Source: Phyllobacterium myrsinacearum (lineage in GTDB: Bacteria > Pseudomonadota > Alphaproteobacteria > Rhizobiales > Rhizobiaceae). From it: a DNA stretch of 64,000 nucleotides. Numbering within the stretch: position 1 is the first letter of the stretch; every line of letters begins with the position of its first letter. A program made the translations under genes and the position numbers. Location: positions 62,001 through 126,000 of the forward strand of contig NZ_PVBT01000001.1 of the NCBI RefSeq assembly GCF_002980555.1, given 5' to 3'. Shown here piece after piece: positions 8,461 to 17,080 of the stretch. Below the pieces are notes generated by a model. It had not been told where the DNA came from. It saw only the letters and a program-made list of their open reading frames with translations, and searched no databases.

Positions 8461-9630
8461 TTACTTGGCGAGGAACCGCTCGATGCGCTCGATGGCGCGC
8501 AGGATGTTTTCCTCCGAATTGGCGTAGGAGAGGCGGATATAGCCCTCGCCGAGAATGCCGAAATCGGGACCGCCGATCAGCGCCACACCGGCTTCATCCA
8601 GCAGGGCCGCCGCCAGCTGCTTGGCCGGCCATCCCGTCTGCTTGATGTTGGGGAAGGCATAGAACGCGCCCTTCGGCGTGGCACAGCTGATGCCGGGCAG
8701 GCTGTTGAGGCCGTCGACGACGATCCTGCGGCGGCTGTCGAAGGCGCGGCACATCTTTTCCACATCGTCCTGCGGGCCGTCGATGGCGGCGATGCCGGCA
8801 TATTGGCTGGGGGCATTGACGCAGGACCAGCAATTGACGGCGAGCTTGCGCACCTTGTCGTAAAGACCGTCCGGCCAGATCGACCAGCCCATGCGCCAGC
8901 CTGTCATTGCCCATGTCTTGGACCAGCCGTTGAGCACGATCAGCCGGTCGCGGATCGACGGGAAGGTCAGGAGTGAGCAGTGCTCCTCGCCATCATAGGT
9001 TATCACATCATAGATCTCGTCGGACATGATGGCGACATGCGGATGCGCCTCCAGCCCCTTGACCAGCTTTTCAATCTCGGTCTTCGGGGTGACGCCGCCG
9101 GTCGGGTTGGCAGGTGAATTGAGGATCAGCAGCCGCGTCCTGGGCGTGACGAGCGCAAGCGTCTCCTCAGCCGAGAAGGCAAAGCCATTCTCCTCGCGGA
9201 CCGGCACGGGAACCGGCGTCGCGCCGGTGAATTCGATCATCGAGCGATAGATCGGGAAACCGGGATCAGGGTAAAGAATTTCCGCGCCCGGCTCACCGAA
9301 AATCAGGATGGCGGCAAACATGGTCACCTTGCCACCGGGAACGATGATGACATTCTCCGGCGAGACTTCCACACCCGTGGTGGTCAGCGTGCGGCGCACC
9401 ACGGCCTCGCGCGCGGCGAGCAGCCCCGTTGCCGGCGTATAGCCATGATGGCCGTCTCTGAGCGCCTTGATGGCGGCTTCGACGATATGGCCGGGCGTTT
9501 TGAAATCCGGCTGGCCGATGCCGAGATTGATGATGTCCTTGCCCTGGGCGGCGAGGGCGGTGGCGCGGGCGAGAACAGCGAAGGCATTTTCTTCACCGAT
9601 ACGGTCGAAACCGGAGATGGTACGCAGCAT
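8461..9630 (-). CDS. PLP-dependent aminotransferase, class I/II (aspartate aminotransferase family)
   Basis: 389 residues, fold type I. Visible family marks are NSPANPTGG (about 171-179), SDEIYD (about 203-208) and the PLP-binding Lys238 in NGWSKTWAMTGWRMGW. It transfers amino groups between an amino acid and a 2-oxo acid. Sequence alone does not settle whether aspartate, alanine or an aromatic amino acid is preferred. It is divergent from the GNAT gene at 9722. A spaced inverted repeat lies in the shared promoter region. Confidence 0.88.
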   Translation of the reverse strand: MLRTISGFDRIGEENAFAVLARATALAAQGKDIINLGIGQPDFKTPGHIVEAAIKALRDGHHGYTPATGLLAAREAVVRRTLTTTGVEVSPENVIIVPGGKVTMFAAILIFGEPGAEILYPDPGFPIYRSMIEFTGATPVPVPVREENGFAFSAEETLALVTPRTRLLILNSPANPTGGVTPKTEIEKLVKGLEAHPHVAIMSDEIYDVITYDGEEHCSLLTFPSIRDRLIVLNGWSKTWAMTGWRMGWSIWPDGLYDKVRKLAVNCWSCVNAPSQYAGIAAIDGPQDDVEKMCRAFDSRRRIVVDGLNSLPGISCATPKGAFYAFPNIKQTGWPAKQLAAALLDEAGVALIGGPDFGILGEGYIRLSYANSEENILRAIERIERFLAK

Positions 9631-9642
9631 TATCTTGTCTCA

Positions 9643-9685
9643 CATACAATTTATGTCTTCTGCTTTGTGCGGTTCCGATTGTATG
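9643..9685. promoter_or_regulatory. Widely spaced inverted repeat in a divergent promoter region
   Basis: CATACAAT (9643-9650) and ATTGTATG (9678-9685) are perfect 8-bp inverted copies 27 bases apart. They lie between the aminotransferase start and the acetyltransferase start. A dimeric regulator could bind here, but no regulator gene is adjacent. Confidence 0.35.
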
Positions 9686-9721
9686 GAGTCAAATACTCAT
9701 ATGCAAAACAGGTTTGGTAGC

Positions 9722-10396
9722 ATGACCGATCTCAAGGACTGGACACCGCGCCCTCTGCCCGCCCGCGAAGCCATCGAGGGGCGATACGTCACTCTGGAGC
9801 CGCTGGACGCCGCCAGGCATGGCGACGGGCTCTACGCGGCATCGAGCGTTGCGGACGCGGCCGACCGTTTCCGCTATCTGTTTGAAACGCCAGCGGGCGA
9901 CCGCCCGGCATTCGACGCGTGGCTGGAAAAGGTCTCGGCCAGCAAGGACCCGCTGTTCTTTGCCGTCATCGACAAGGCATCCGGTGAGGTAGCGGGACGG
10001 CAGACCCTGATGCGGATCGACCCGGCCTTCGGTGTCATTGAGATCGGCAACATCTACTGGGGGCCGCTGATCGCGCGCAAACCGGCGGCCACCGAGGCGC
10101 AGTATCTCTTTGCCTCCTATATCTTCGACACGCTCGGCTACCGCCGCTACGAGTGGAAATGCAACAATGCCAATGAGCCGTCCAAGCGGGCGGCCGAGCG
10201 GTTCGGCTTCACCTTTGAAGGCATCTTCCGTCAGCACATGGTGCAGAAGGGTGAGAACCGCGACACCGCCTGGTTCTCGATCATCGACAGCGAATGGCCG
10301 GCGCTGAAAGCCGCCTATCAGGCATGGCTGTCGCCGGATAATTTCGATGCTCAGGGCATGCAGATCAGGCGGCTTGAGGATTTGCGCGCGGGTTAG
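9722..10396 (+). CDS. GNAT acetyltransferase, RimJ/RimL-like
   Basis: About 224 residues. The Acetyltransf_3 (RimJ/RimL) pattern is visible: RYVTLEPLDAARH near the N terminus, IGNIYWGPLIARKPAATEA in the acetyl-CoA region and NANEPSKRAAERFGFTFEG near the end. It probably acetylates a small amine, an antibiotic-like compound or a protein N terminus; the substrate is unknown. ATG 9722 is used, and an in-frame ATG at 9701 would add seven residues. Neither has a strong ribosome site. Confidence 0.82.
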   Translation: MTDLKDWTPRPLPAREAIEGRYVTLEPLDAARHGDGLYAASSVADAADRFRYLFETPAGDRPAFDAWLEKVSASKDPLFFAVIDKASGEVAGRQTLMRIDPAFGVIEIGNIYWGPLIARKPAATEAQYLFASYIFDTLGYRRYEWKCNNANEPSKRAAERFGFTFEGIFRQHMVQKGENRDTAWFSIIDSEWPALKAAYQAWLSPDNFDAQGMQIRRLEDLRAG

Positions 10397-10456
10397 AGCT
10401 TGCGTTCGGGCGCAACGGGGCTAAAAAGGCTGCGACTGTTGTACCCAGGAAAGAGC

Positions 10457-10669
10457 ATGACCGTGAGTGATCCCAAAAGCCGCAATGCTGCCATCGCCGC
10501 AGCCTGTATCATGCTTGGTTTCGGAATTGCCGCATTCTACATGCCCACCATGATGATCGCGCTGGGTGCCCGCTCGCCGGTGCTGGCAGGCATTTTCGCC
10601 GCTGTCTTTGTGGTTGGTTTTTTTCTGGTGTTCTGGTTGCGCGGCAGGAGCCAGCGCCGCAGGGATTAA
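10457..10669 (+). CDS. Small two-helix membrane protein
   Basis: About 70 residues with two hydrophobic segments (about 13-34 and 40-60) and a basic C terminus (RGRSQRRRD). An AGGAAAG ribosome site precedes the ATG. It follows the acetyltransferase on the same strand after 60 bp. No family is recognised; it is a small hypothetical inner-membrane protein. Confidence 0.6.
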   Translation: MTVSDPKSRNAAIAAACIMLGFGIAAFYMPTMMIALGARSPVLAGIFAAVFVVGFFLVFWLRGRSQRRRD

Positions 10670-10728
10670 GGTGCTGTGGCGGTGTGCTTGTCGAACCACG
10701 CACCACAACGATGCAAAACGCACATTGT

Positions 10729-11838
10729 TTAAAAACGCAGCGCTGCCGTCAGCAGCAGCACGCCGACCAGCACGATGAACAGCGCACCGCCGACTTCGAT
10801 GGTGTTCTGAACGCGGGTTGAAAGCGCGCCGCCGCCGGAAATCCTCAGGGCGACATTCTTGGCCGTGACCGCCAGCGTCGCCAGCGCCGCCACGGTGATG
10901 AAGGTGCCGAAGGCCATGGCGAAAACCGAGAGCACGCCGCCGAGCATCAGCCCGTTCAGCAGCGAGAATGTCAGCACGATCAGCGCGCCGGAACAGGGGC
11001 GCAGGCCCACCGCAACGATGGCCGACCACGCGGTCTTCCAGTTGAACTCGCCGGCAAGCATCGCCGGATCAGGCGCATGGGAATGCCCGCAGGTGGCGCA
11101 GACTTCCCCCGCCGCATGATGGTGATCGTGATGATCATGCGTGTGGTGGGTGTGATCATGCGCATGCGCCGAGTGGCTGTGATCGTGATGGTCATGCCCG
11201 CAGCCGCCATCATCGTCATGGCTGTGATGATGATCGTGGTGGTGGTCGGTCAGGACAGAACCGTGATCGTGCTTTTCCGGCATGAGATGGGCAACGCGAG
11301 GGCTGAACAGGAGCGGCAGCTTGCGCCAGAGCAGGGACAGACCGAAGGCGATGATCAGGACGAAACTGGCGATCTCCATGTAGCGGGCCGCGTCGTTCAT
11401 CGACACGGTGGTGCCGCGCAGCACGAGCCAGGCCAGGCCGACGATGAACAGCGCGGTGATGGCCTGCAGCATGGACGAGGCGAAGGACAACAGGATGCCG
11501 CGCTTCAGCGTGGTCTCGTTGGCGAGCATGTAGGAGGAAATCACCGCCTTGCCATGTCCGGGGCCGACCGCATGCAGGATGCCGTAGAGGAAGGAGAGGC
11601 CAACAAGCACCGAGGCCTGCCAGGGGTCCTCGCGCATGGCTTTGAGCGCATGGGTCATGGCGAGGTAGAAATTGCGCTGCTGGATGTTGATCCAGAGGAT
11701 GATTTCAGCGAAAGGCCCGGTCGGCTGCATCGCCACCTCGTTCGAGCCGATGCCGAGCGAGGAGGTCTGCGCCCATGCGTGGCCGCCGGCCAGCGCTGCG
11801 AGAATAAGGGCACAAACAAGGGTTGTTTTCCGCATCAT
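10729..11838 (-). CDS. NicO-family nickel/cobalt permease with His-rich loop
   Basis: About 369 residues. A signal-like N terminus is followed by about six membrane helices. The motif VGPGHGKAVISSYML and the second LRPCSGALIVLTFSLLNG segment mark the NicO/RcnA-like family. A large loop (about residues 190-255) is very rich in His and Asp, a typical metal-chelating region. It could import or export Ni or Co; the family contains both. It is coupled to the DUF1007 gene: only one base separates that stop from this start. An alternative ATG lies three bases downstream. Confidence 0.85.
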   Translation of the reverse strand: MMRKTTLVCALILAALAGGHAWAQTSSLGIGSNEVAMQPTGPFAEIILWINIQQRNFYLAMTHALKAMREDPWQASVLVGLSFLYGILHAVGPGHGKAVISSYMLANETTLKRGILLSFASSMLQAITALFIVGLAWLVLRGTTVSMNDAARYMEIASFVLIIAFGLSLLWRKLPLLFSPRVAHLMPEKHDHGSVLTDHHHDHHHSHDDDGGCGHDHHDHSHSAHAHDHTHHTHDHHDHHHAAGEVCATCGHSHAPDPAMLAGEFNWKTAWSAIVAVGLRPCSGALIVLTFSLLNGLMLGGVLSVFAMAFGTFITVAALATLAVTAKNVALRISGGGALSTRVQNTIEVGGALFIVLVGVLLLTAALRF

Positions 11839-11839
11839 C

Positions 11840-12499
11840 TTATCCTTTTGCCGGGCAGTCGATTTCCAGCTTGGTCGCAAAGATTTTCGACATGTTGGTC
11901 CCGGATGGGTCGTTGAAGAACGAATCGGTCAGCGTTGCCTGATTGGCGGCAAGCGCTTCATCCGGATTGGGCCGCACCACCTTGGATTTGCAGTTGGCGG
12001 GCAGGCCGGTGACATGAATATCGCTGTCATTGACGTAATCGATCGCCGTGTAGAAGGTCGGATCATAGACGCCGAAACTGGCGACCTTGCCGAGCTTCAG
12101 CGGCTGTTTCGGCTTGCTCTCGAAGATGATCAGCAGCTGATTGTTCTGGAAATCGGCGATCAGGTGCTCCGGCGGCGCCATGACGACCTTCTTGTTGTCG
12201 AGCGTTACCGTCTGGAAATAGTCGAATTCGGAAATCGATGCATTGATGGTGTTTGCGAGATCGGTCAGTTCCTTCTCGTCCAGCTTCAGATCGCCGTTCT
12301 TGTCGAATTCGACGAGGACGGTGCTGGAGAAGAGATCGTCGAAACGCCAGACATGGCCGAGTTTCTGCACGGTTCCGTCGGGATTGATGGTGATATCGAG
12401 ACGCGCCTCGGCGAAGACGTGCGGATGCACATACGCCGGCGTGGCGATCATCAGGCCTGTTGCGAGGGTTGCGACGAAAATCGCGATTCGTTGATGCAT
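11840..12499 (-). CDS. DUF1007 family periplasmic protein, partner of NicO permease
   Basis: About 219 residues with an N-terminal signal segment (MHQRIAIFVATLATGLMIA...) followed by HPHVFAEARLDI, the conserved HPH start of mature DUF1007 proteins. An EF-hand-like acidic segment, EFDKNGDLKLDEKEL, follows. The family almost always sits beside NicO-type metal permeases, so it is probably a periplasmic metal-delivery or accessory subunit. Located one base upstream of the permease and 67 bp downstream of the LysR gene on the same strand. Confidence 0.82.
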   Translation of the reverse strand: MHQRIAIFVATLATGLMIATPAYVHPHVFAEARLDITINPDGTVQKLGHVWRFDDLFSSTVLVEFDKNGDLKLDEKELTDLANTINASISEFDYFQTVTLDNKKVVMAPPEHLIADFQNNQLLIIFESKPKQPLKLGKVASFGVYDPTFYTAIDYVNDSDIHVTGLPANCKSKVVRPNPDEALAANQATLTDSFFNDPSGTNMSKIFATKLEIDCPAKG

Positions 12500-12566
12500 T
12501 ATTCCGCCTGTAACATGAGCGCAAAGGACATTCCGAACGTGTCGAAATTGGGACGATATAACATAT

Positions 12567-13466
12567 TCACGCCCGGCGGTTGTCCTTGAACCATTTTGCC
12601 AGATAGTCAACAAGCACGCGCACTTTGGCCGGCAGATAGCGGCGGTGCGGGTAAACCGCATAAATCCCGCCATCGCGCAGCGAAAACTCCTCCAGCACGC
12701 TGACCAGCCTGCCGCTCTCGATATCGGGCCTGGCGATGAAATCCGGCATGGAACCGAACCCCAGCCCGGCCAGCACGGCACGGCGGGTGGACAGCGGGCT
12801 GTTGATTTCCATCCGGCCCGATACCTGCACGGAGATCGTCGGGCCGCTGTCGTTGAGAAACTGCCAATTGTTGCGCGAGCGGTTGTTGGTGTCGATGATG
12901 CAGGGCAGGGAGGCCAGCTGCTCGGGACGGGTCGGGCGGCCGACCCGCTCGATCAGTTCAGGCGAGGCGCATAGCAGCGTCCCGAAGGGAGCGATGCGCT
13001 TGGCGATGAGCGAGGAATCCTGCAGACGGGTGATGCGGATGGCGAGGTCGAAACCCTCTTCGACCAGGTCGACGAACCGGTCGTCCAGGCGCACATCGAG
13101 AATGATATCCGGCTGCTCGATGCAGAAGTCGATCAGGCATTGGCCGATATCCGCATCGGCGAAGGTGCGCGGCGCCGATATCTTGATGCGGCCCTTGATG
13201 TCGCTGCTCGATTCGCGCACCGTTTCCTGCAGGCTTTCCACCTCGCGCAGGATTTCGCTGGCGCGCTGGTAATAGGTGTGCCCGGCTTCGGTCAGCGAGA
13301 ATTGCCGGGTGGTGCGGTTGAGCAGCAGCGCGCCGAGCTCGTCCTCCAGCTCCCGCACATATTTGGACAATAGCGCCTTGGAGCGGCCGATCTTCCGGGC
13401 TGCGGCGGAAAACCCTTCCGCCTCCACCACGTCGATATAGGCCCGCATCCGGGTGAGTGTGTCCAT
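12567..13466 (-). CDS. LysR-family transcriptional regulator
   Basis: About 299 residues. The N-terminal winged helix-turn-helix (about residues 1-60, with GFSAAARKIGRSKALLSKYVRELE) and the C-terminal substrate-binding fold (about 90-295, beginning GRIKISAP) are typical LysR features. It is one base downstream of the amidase stop on the same strand. That is unusual, because LysR genes more often diverge from their targets. It may control the amidase or the downstream metal genes; the sequence does not decide. Confidence 0.88.
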   Translation of the reverse strand: MDTLTRMRAYIDVVEAEGFSAAARKIGRSKALLSKYVRELEDELGALLLNRTTRQFSLTEAGHTYYQRASEILREVESLQETVRESSSDIKGRIKISAPRTFADADIGQCLIDFCIEQPDIILDVRLDDRFVDLVEEGFDLAIRITRLQDSSLIAKRIAPFGTLLCASPELIERVGRPTRPEQLASLPCIIDTNNRSRNNWQFLNDSGPTISVQVSGRMEINSPLSTRRAVLAGLGFGSMPDFIARPDIESGRLVSVLEEFSLRDGGIYAVYPHRRYLPAKVRVLVDYLAKWFKDNRRA

Positions 13467-13467
13467 G

Positions 13468-14658
13468 TCAGTGGTTTCCTTCCGCGGCGGACAGAATGGC
13501 GCTGCCAAGCCGGATCAGGGCGCTGTCGCTGCCCTTGGGGCCAAGCAGGGAAATGCCGAAGGGTGCACCATGGACTTCGCCGAGCGGCAAGGTGATCTGC
13601 GGAAAGCCCGAAAGGACGGACAGGCAGAGGAGATGCAGGGCGCGTTCCCGGTAGGTCTGCAGGTCATCGAAGGGCGAGCTGACCAGCGGCGCGGCGCCCG
13701 GAACGGTCGGCAGCACCATGACGCCGTCATCCCCCAGCACATCGGCCAGTTCGCGGCGGAAGAGATCGCGCCGCCGGGTCTGTGCCTCATAGGTCTGCGC
13801 ATCGATGGCCGAACCATAGTCGAAACGGTCCTTGACGCCGGGGCCGAGGCCGCGCTCGCCTGCCGATATCCAGGCGCCATGGGAAGCCCAGGCCTCGAAG
13901 CCCTGAATCTGCCGGAAGCAGAGATAGAGATCGTCCATGGAGGCTGTGGACTGGCGGGCGGATTTGGCATGGCCGAGATGGGCGGCGACATGCCGGTACA
14001 TGGCGCGGAAGGCGGCGTCTTCCGCCTCGCCGAGCAGATAGTGCTCAAGCAGCGGAATGAACAGCGGGCGGTTGAGCTTGAAATCCTCCGCATCCGGTCC
14101 AAGCAGGACCGCGCCGACCTTTTCGTAGAGGTGCCTGTCGCGGGCGAACCAGCCGAACGTGTCGAGTGAGGGGGCAAGCGGCATGGTGCCGGCCAGCGAA
14201 ATGCGGCCATGCGTGGTGCGCAGGCCGATCAGTCCGCAGAAGCTTGCCGGGGCGCGGATCGAACCGCCGGTGTCGGACCCGGTGGCAATGTCGGCCAGCC
14301 CGCCGGCCACGGCGGAGGCGGAACCGGATGACGATCCGCCGGTGACCCGGTCCGGCGCCTTCGGGTTGACCGGAAAGGGGTAGTGGCTGTTCTGCCCCAT
14401 CAGCGAAAACGCCAGCTCATCCGTCTGCGTCTTGCCGATGAAACGGGCGCCTGAATCCAGCAATTTCTGCACCGATGGCGCGGTAATATGTGCGGCTGAT
14501 TCGTGATTTTTCCCAGGATTGCCACATTGCGTCGGCAAACCGGCCACATCGAAAATATCCTTGACGGCGAGCGTATAACCGCTCAGCGGGCCCTCCACCG
14601 GTGGAAAGGCCTGAAAAGGCAGATTCAGCAGGGCATTCAGCGGTGAAATCGTGCGCAT
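13468..14658 (-). CDS. Amidase signature enzyme
   Basis: 396 residues with the amidase signature GGSSSGSASAVAGGLADIA and DTGGSIRAPASFCGL. The Ser-cisSer-Lys triad fits Lys33 (AVKDIFD), Ser109 and nucleophile Ser133. It hydrolyses a carboxamide to acid and ammonia; the substrate is not evident. It lies upstream of the LysR gene on the same strand with one base between them, and diverges from the ornithine decarboxylase leader. Confidence 0.86.
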   Translation of the reverse strand: MRTISPLNALLNLPFQAFPPVEGPLSGYTLAVKDIFDVAGLPTQCGNPGKNHESAAHITAPSVQKLLDSGARFIGKTQTDELAFSLMGQNSHYPFPVNPKAPDRVTGGSSSGSASAVAGGLADIATGSDTGGSIRAPASFCGLIGLRTTHGRISLAGTMPLAPSLDTFGWFARDRHLYEKVGAVLLGPDAEDFKLNRPLFIPLLEHYLLGEAEDAAFRAMYRHVAAHLGHAKSARQSTASMDDLYLCFRQIQGFEAWASHGAWISAGERGLGPGVKDRFDYGSAIDAQTYEAQTRRRDLFRRELADVLGDDGVMVLPTVPGAAPLVSSPFDDLQTYRERALHLLCLSVLSGFPQITLPLGEVHGAPFGISLLGPKGSDSALIRLGSAILSAAEGNH

Positions 14659-14763
14659 CGTTCAATAATTCTATGTGATTTGGCCCCCTTTGTTCAATGA
14701 ATAAAAAAATTTCGCAGATGCGAGATTTGTCATTGATTGGACACAAGTTTGGACTTATATCGC

Positions 14764-15199
14764 CCTTGCCCAAAGTCGCACGTGCCCCATGGGTGTCCGC
14801 CGATCTTCATTATGGTGAAGAAACGGTATGGTACCTGGAACTAACCCCTCCAGTCAGTTTGACGGCCTACTGCCAAACTGAGGACATCTTGAAGCAACGA
14901 CGGTGCGGGCCTTTCTGGTGTCTTTCGGCTGTCCATAAGCCGGAATTACTGAAGAGGCACACCTTCATTGCCGGTAGTGCGGATGGCTTCATCCAAACCA
15001 AGGCAGACAAAGCGGATCAACGCTGGCTTAGCGTAGATCCATCGCCGCATGAACTTGTCCGTGTTTCCAGCATCTCCAAAGGCTGGCTTCGCGCGAGATG
15101 GATTCACGCACTTTGTCCTGGCGGTCATACGGGGGAGAAACCCCTGCGATCGCGACTTGTTGAGGCGGCCGGAAGTGCCGTCACGATTGGAGACCCAAG
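14764..15199 (+). ncRNA. speF-type leader RNA upstream of ornithine decarboxylase
   Basis: A 436-bp stretch between the amidase promoter region and the decarboxylase ATG has no convincing gene. Long conserved structured leaders of this size (the speF motif) are known upstream of this decarboxylase in Alphaproteobacteria. Hairpin material is visible, for example GGGG/CCCC around 15130-15146 and CAGTCAGTTTG...CAAACTG at 14851-14880. The assignment rests on gene context, length and position; a covariance-model search was not possible. It probably controls decarboxylase expression, perhaps in response to polyamine or ornithine. Promoter-like words lie around 14733-14760. Confidence 0.65.
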
Positions 15200-16333
15200 A
15201 TGGCTACACAGCGCATTCTCGATTTCATCAATACCCGACGCCCGAATGGCCCCTGCATGGTGCTCGACCTCGAAGTCGTGCGCGAAAATTTCCACAATTT
15301 CGAGATGGCCTTGCCGGACTCGAAGATTTTCTATGCCGTGAAGGCCAACCCCGCGCCGGAAATCCTGCGCCTCCTGGCTTCGCTTGGCTCGAATTTCGAC
15401 ACAGCGTCGGTTGCAGAAGTTGAAATGGCGCTCGATGCCGGTGCATCGGCCGACCGTATTTCCTTCGGCAACACCATCAAGAAGGAGCGCGACATTGCCC
15501 GCGCCTTCGAACTCGGCATCCGCCTGTTCGCCGTCGATTGCGTCGAAGAAGTCGAAAAGGTTGCCCGTGCCGCTCCCGGCGCCCGCGTGTTCTGCCGCGT
15601 CCTGACCGATGGTGCGGGCGCTGAATGGCCGCTGTCGCGCAAGTTCGGCTGCGTACCGGCCATGGCCGTCGACGTGCTGCGTGCAGCGCAGAAGCTCGGC
15701 CTCGAATCCTATGGCGTGTCGTTCCATGTCGGTTCGCAGCAGACGGACCTGGCTGCCTGGGACCGTGCCCTGGGCGATGCCAAGCAGGTTTTCGATGCGC
15801 TGGCCAAGGAAGGCATCACGCTGAAGATGGTCAATATGGGCGGCGGTTTCCCGACCCGTTACCTCAAGGACGTGCCGACCGCACAGGCCTATGGCCAGGC
15901 GATCTTCCAGTCGCTGAGCAAGCATTTCGGCAACCGCCTGCCCGAGACCATCATCGAGCCAGGCCGCGGCATGGTCGGCAATGCCGGTGTCATCAAGGCG
16001 GAAGTCGTGCTGGTGTCGAAGAAGGCCGACAATGACAATGTCCGCTGGGTCTATCTCGACATCGGCAAGTTCGGCGGCCTGGCAGAGACCATGGACGAAG
16101 CCATTCGCTACCAGATCACCACCCCGCGGGATGGCGATCGCAGCGAACCCTGCGTGCTGGCCGGTCCGACCTGCGATTCCGCCGACGTGATGTACGAAAA
16201 GAACCCCTATCCGCTCCCCATTTCGCTGACCATCGGCGATGAGGTGCTGATCGAGGGAACGGGCGCCTACACCACGACCTATTCCGCGGTGGCCTTCAAC
16301 GGCTTCGAACCACTCCGATCATACGTCATCTAA
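15200..16333 (+). CDS. speF: Ornithine (or lysine/ornithine) decarboxylase, alanine-racemase fold
   Basis: 377 residues of the fold type III PLP decarboxylases. PLP binds Lys48 in FYAVKANP. NMGGGFPTRY (about 212-221) binds the phosphate, and the C-terminal GPTCDSADV carries the Cys that completes the active site of the neighbouring subunit. It makes putrescine from ornithine, and some homologues also accept lysine. The ATG at 15200 sits at the end of the long leader. A GNAT gene follows after 84 bp, with two hairpins in the gap. Confidence 0.9.
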   Translation: MATQRILDFINTRRPNGPCMVLDLEVVRENFHNFEMALPDSKIFYAVKANPAPEILRLLASLGSNFDTASVAEVEMALDAGASADRISFGNTIKKERDIARAFELGIRLFAVDCVEEVEKVARAAPGARVFCRVLTDGAGAEWPLSRKFGCVPAMAVDVLRAAQKLGLESYGVSFHVGSQQTDLAAWDRALGDAKQVFDALAKEGITLKMVNMGGGFPTRYLKDVPTAQAYGQAIFQSLSKHFGNRLPETIIEPGRGMVGNAGVIKAEVVLVSKKADNDNVRWVYLDIGKFGGLAETMDEAIRYQITTPRDGDRSEPCVLAGPTCDSADVMYEKNPYPLPISLTIGDEVLIEGTGAYTTTYSAVAFNGFEPLRSYVI

Positions 16334-16382
16334 ACCGGCATTGAGCCCGGTTGAAACGTTCTGCCCGGCAACGCGCCGGGCA
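16333..16382 (+). other. Two hairpins between decarboxylase and GNAT genes
   Basis: AACCGG pairs with CCGGTT just after the decarboxylase stop. TGCCCGGC (16362-16369) then pairs perfectly with GCCGGGCA (16375-16382). There is no T-run, so these more likely protect or process the mRNA than end it. Confidence 0.5.
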
Positions 16383-16417
16383 GCGGTGACACGCACATGA
16401 GATGATTGGTCGAGACA

Positions 16418-17047
16418 ATGGACGCAGCAGAAAACATCGAACAGAACCTGGTACCCGACGGCCTGTATTTCGCCGGCGCGGGTGCCTATACCATCGTCAA
16501 TGAACTGCCGCAGGACGAGAAGGCGCGCGAAGATTTGCTCGACCGCGCCATGGGCGAGGGCCGCCGCCGCAAGTCGTCGGAAAAGCTGCGCCGCGGCCGC
16601 CTGCCGTCGGAAGGTCTTGCCTTCTCGGCACGCGGTGCTGGCGGCGCGCTGCTCGGTACGGTCCGGCTGTGGGACATCCAGGCCGGCCATGACGCCGCGG
16701 GCAAGGGCGTGCGCGCGCTGCTGCTCGGACCGCTTGCCGTCGATCCGGCATCGAAGGATCTCGGCATCGGTTCGGCGCTGATGCGCCATGCGGTCAAGGA
16801 AGCCGCCCGGCTCGGCCATGGCGCCATCATCCTGGTCGGCGATCCCGAATATTACGAGCGCTTCGGCTTTACCGGTGCGAAGACAGCGGGGCTTGCCATG
16901 CCGGGTCCGGTCGAACGCCGCCGCTTCCTCGCGCTGGAGCTGAAGCCGGGGCATCTGGATGGTGCCAAGGGCCTGCTGACGCCGAAAGGCCGCCGCTCCT
17001 CGCGGGCAATGCGGATCATTCCGGTCTCGCTGCGGTTCTCCGCCTGA
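16418..17047 (+). CDS. GNAT N-acetyltransferase (YhbS-like)
   Basis: About 209 residues. The acetyl-CoA-binding core reads LLGPLAVDPASKDLGIGSALMRHA, followed by ILVGDPEYYERFGF, typical of COG3153/YhbS acetyltransferases. Its position directly after ornithine decarboxylase suggests a role with polyamines, such as acetylation, but that is inference from gene order. ATG 16418 is preferred; an in-frame TTG 12 bases upstream is possible. A strong terminator follows. Confidence 0.82.
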   Translation: MDAAENIEQNLVPDGLYFAGAGAYTIVNELPQDEKAREDLLDRAMGEGRRRKSSEKLRRGRLPSEGLAFSARGAGGALLGTVRLWDIQAGHDAAGKGVRALLLGPLAVDPASKDLGIGSALMRHAVKEAARLGHGAIILVGDPEYYERFGFTGAKTAGLAMPGPVERRRFLALELKPGHLDGAKGLLTPKGRRSSRAMRIIPVSLRFSA

Positions 17048-17051
17048 ATGG

Positions 17052-17078
17052 AAAAGCCGGCCCTTTGGCCGGCTTTTT
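17052..17078. terminator. Bidirectional rho-independent terminator
   Basis: AAAAGCCGGCC (17052-17062) pairs perfectly with GGCCGGCTTTT (17067-17077) around a 4-base loop. It serves the GNAT gene and the convergent esterase gene that ends at 17081. Confidence 0.92.
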
Positions 17079-17080
17079 GT

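Noticed and set aside
14697-15341. Open frame of about 210 codons across the decarboxylase leader
   Set aside because: It continues into the decarboxylase gene in another frame and has no recognisable protein features; the region is better explained as a structured leader.
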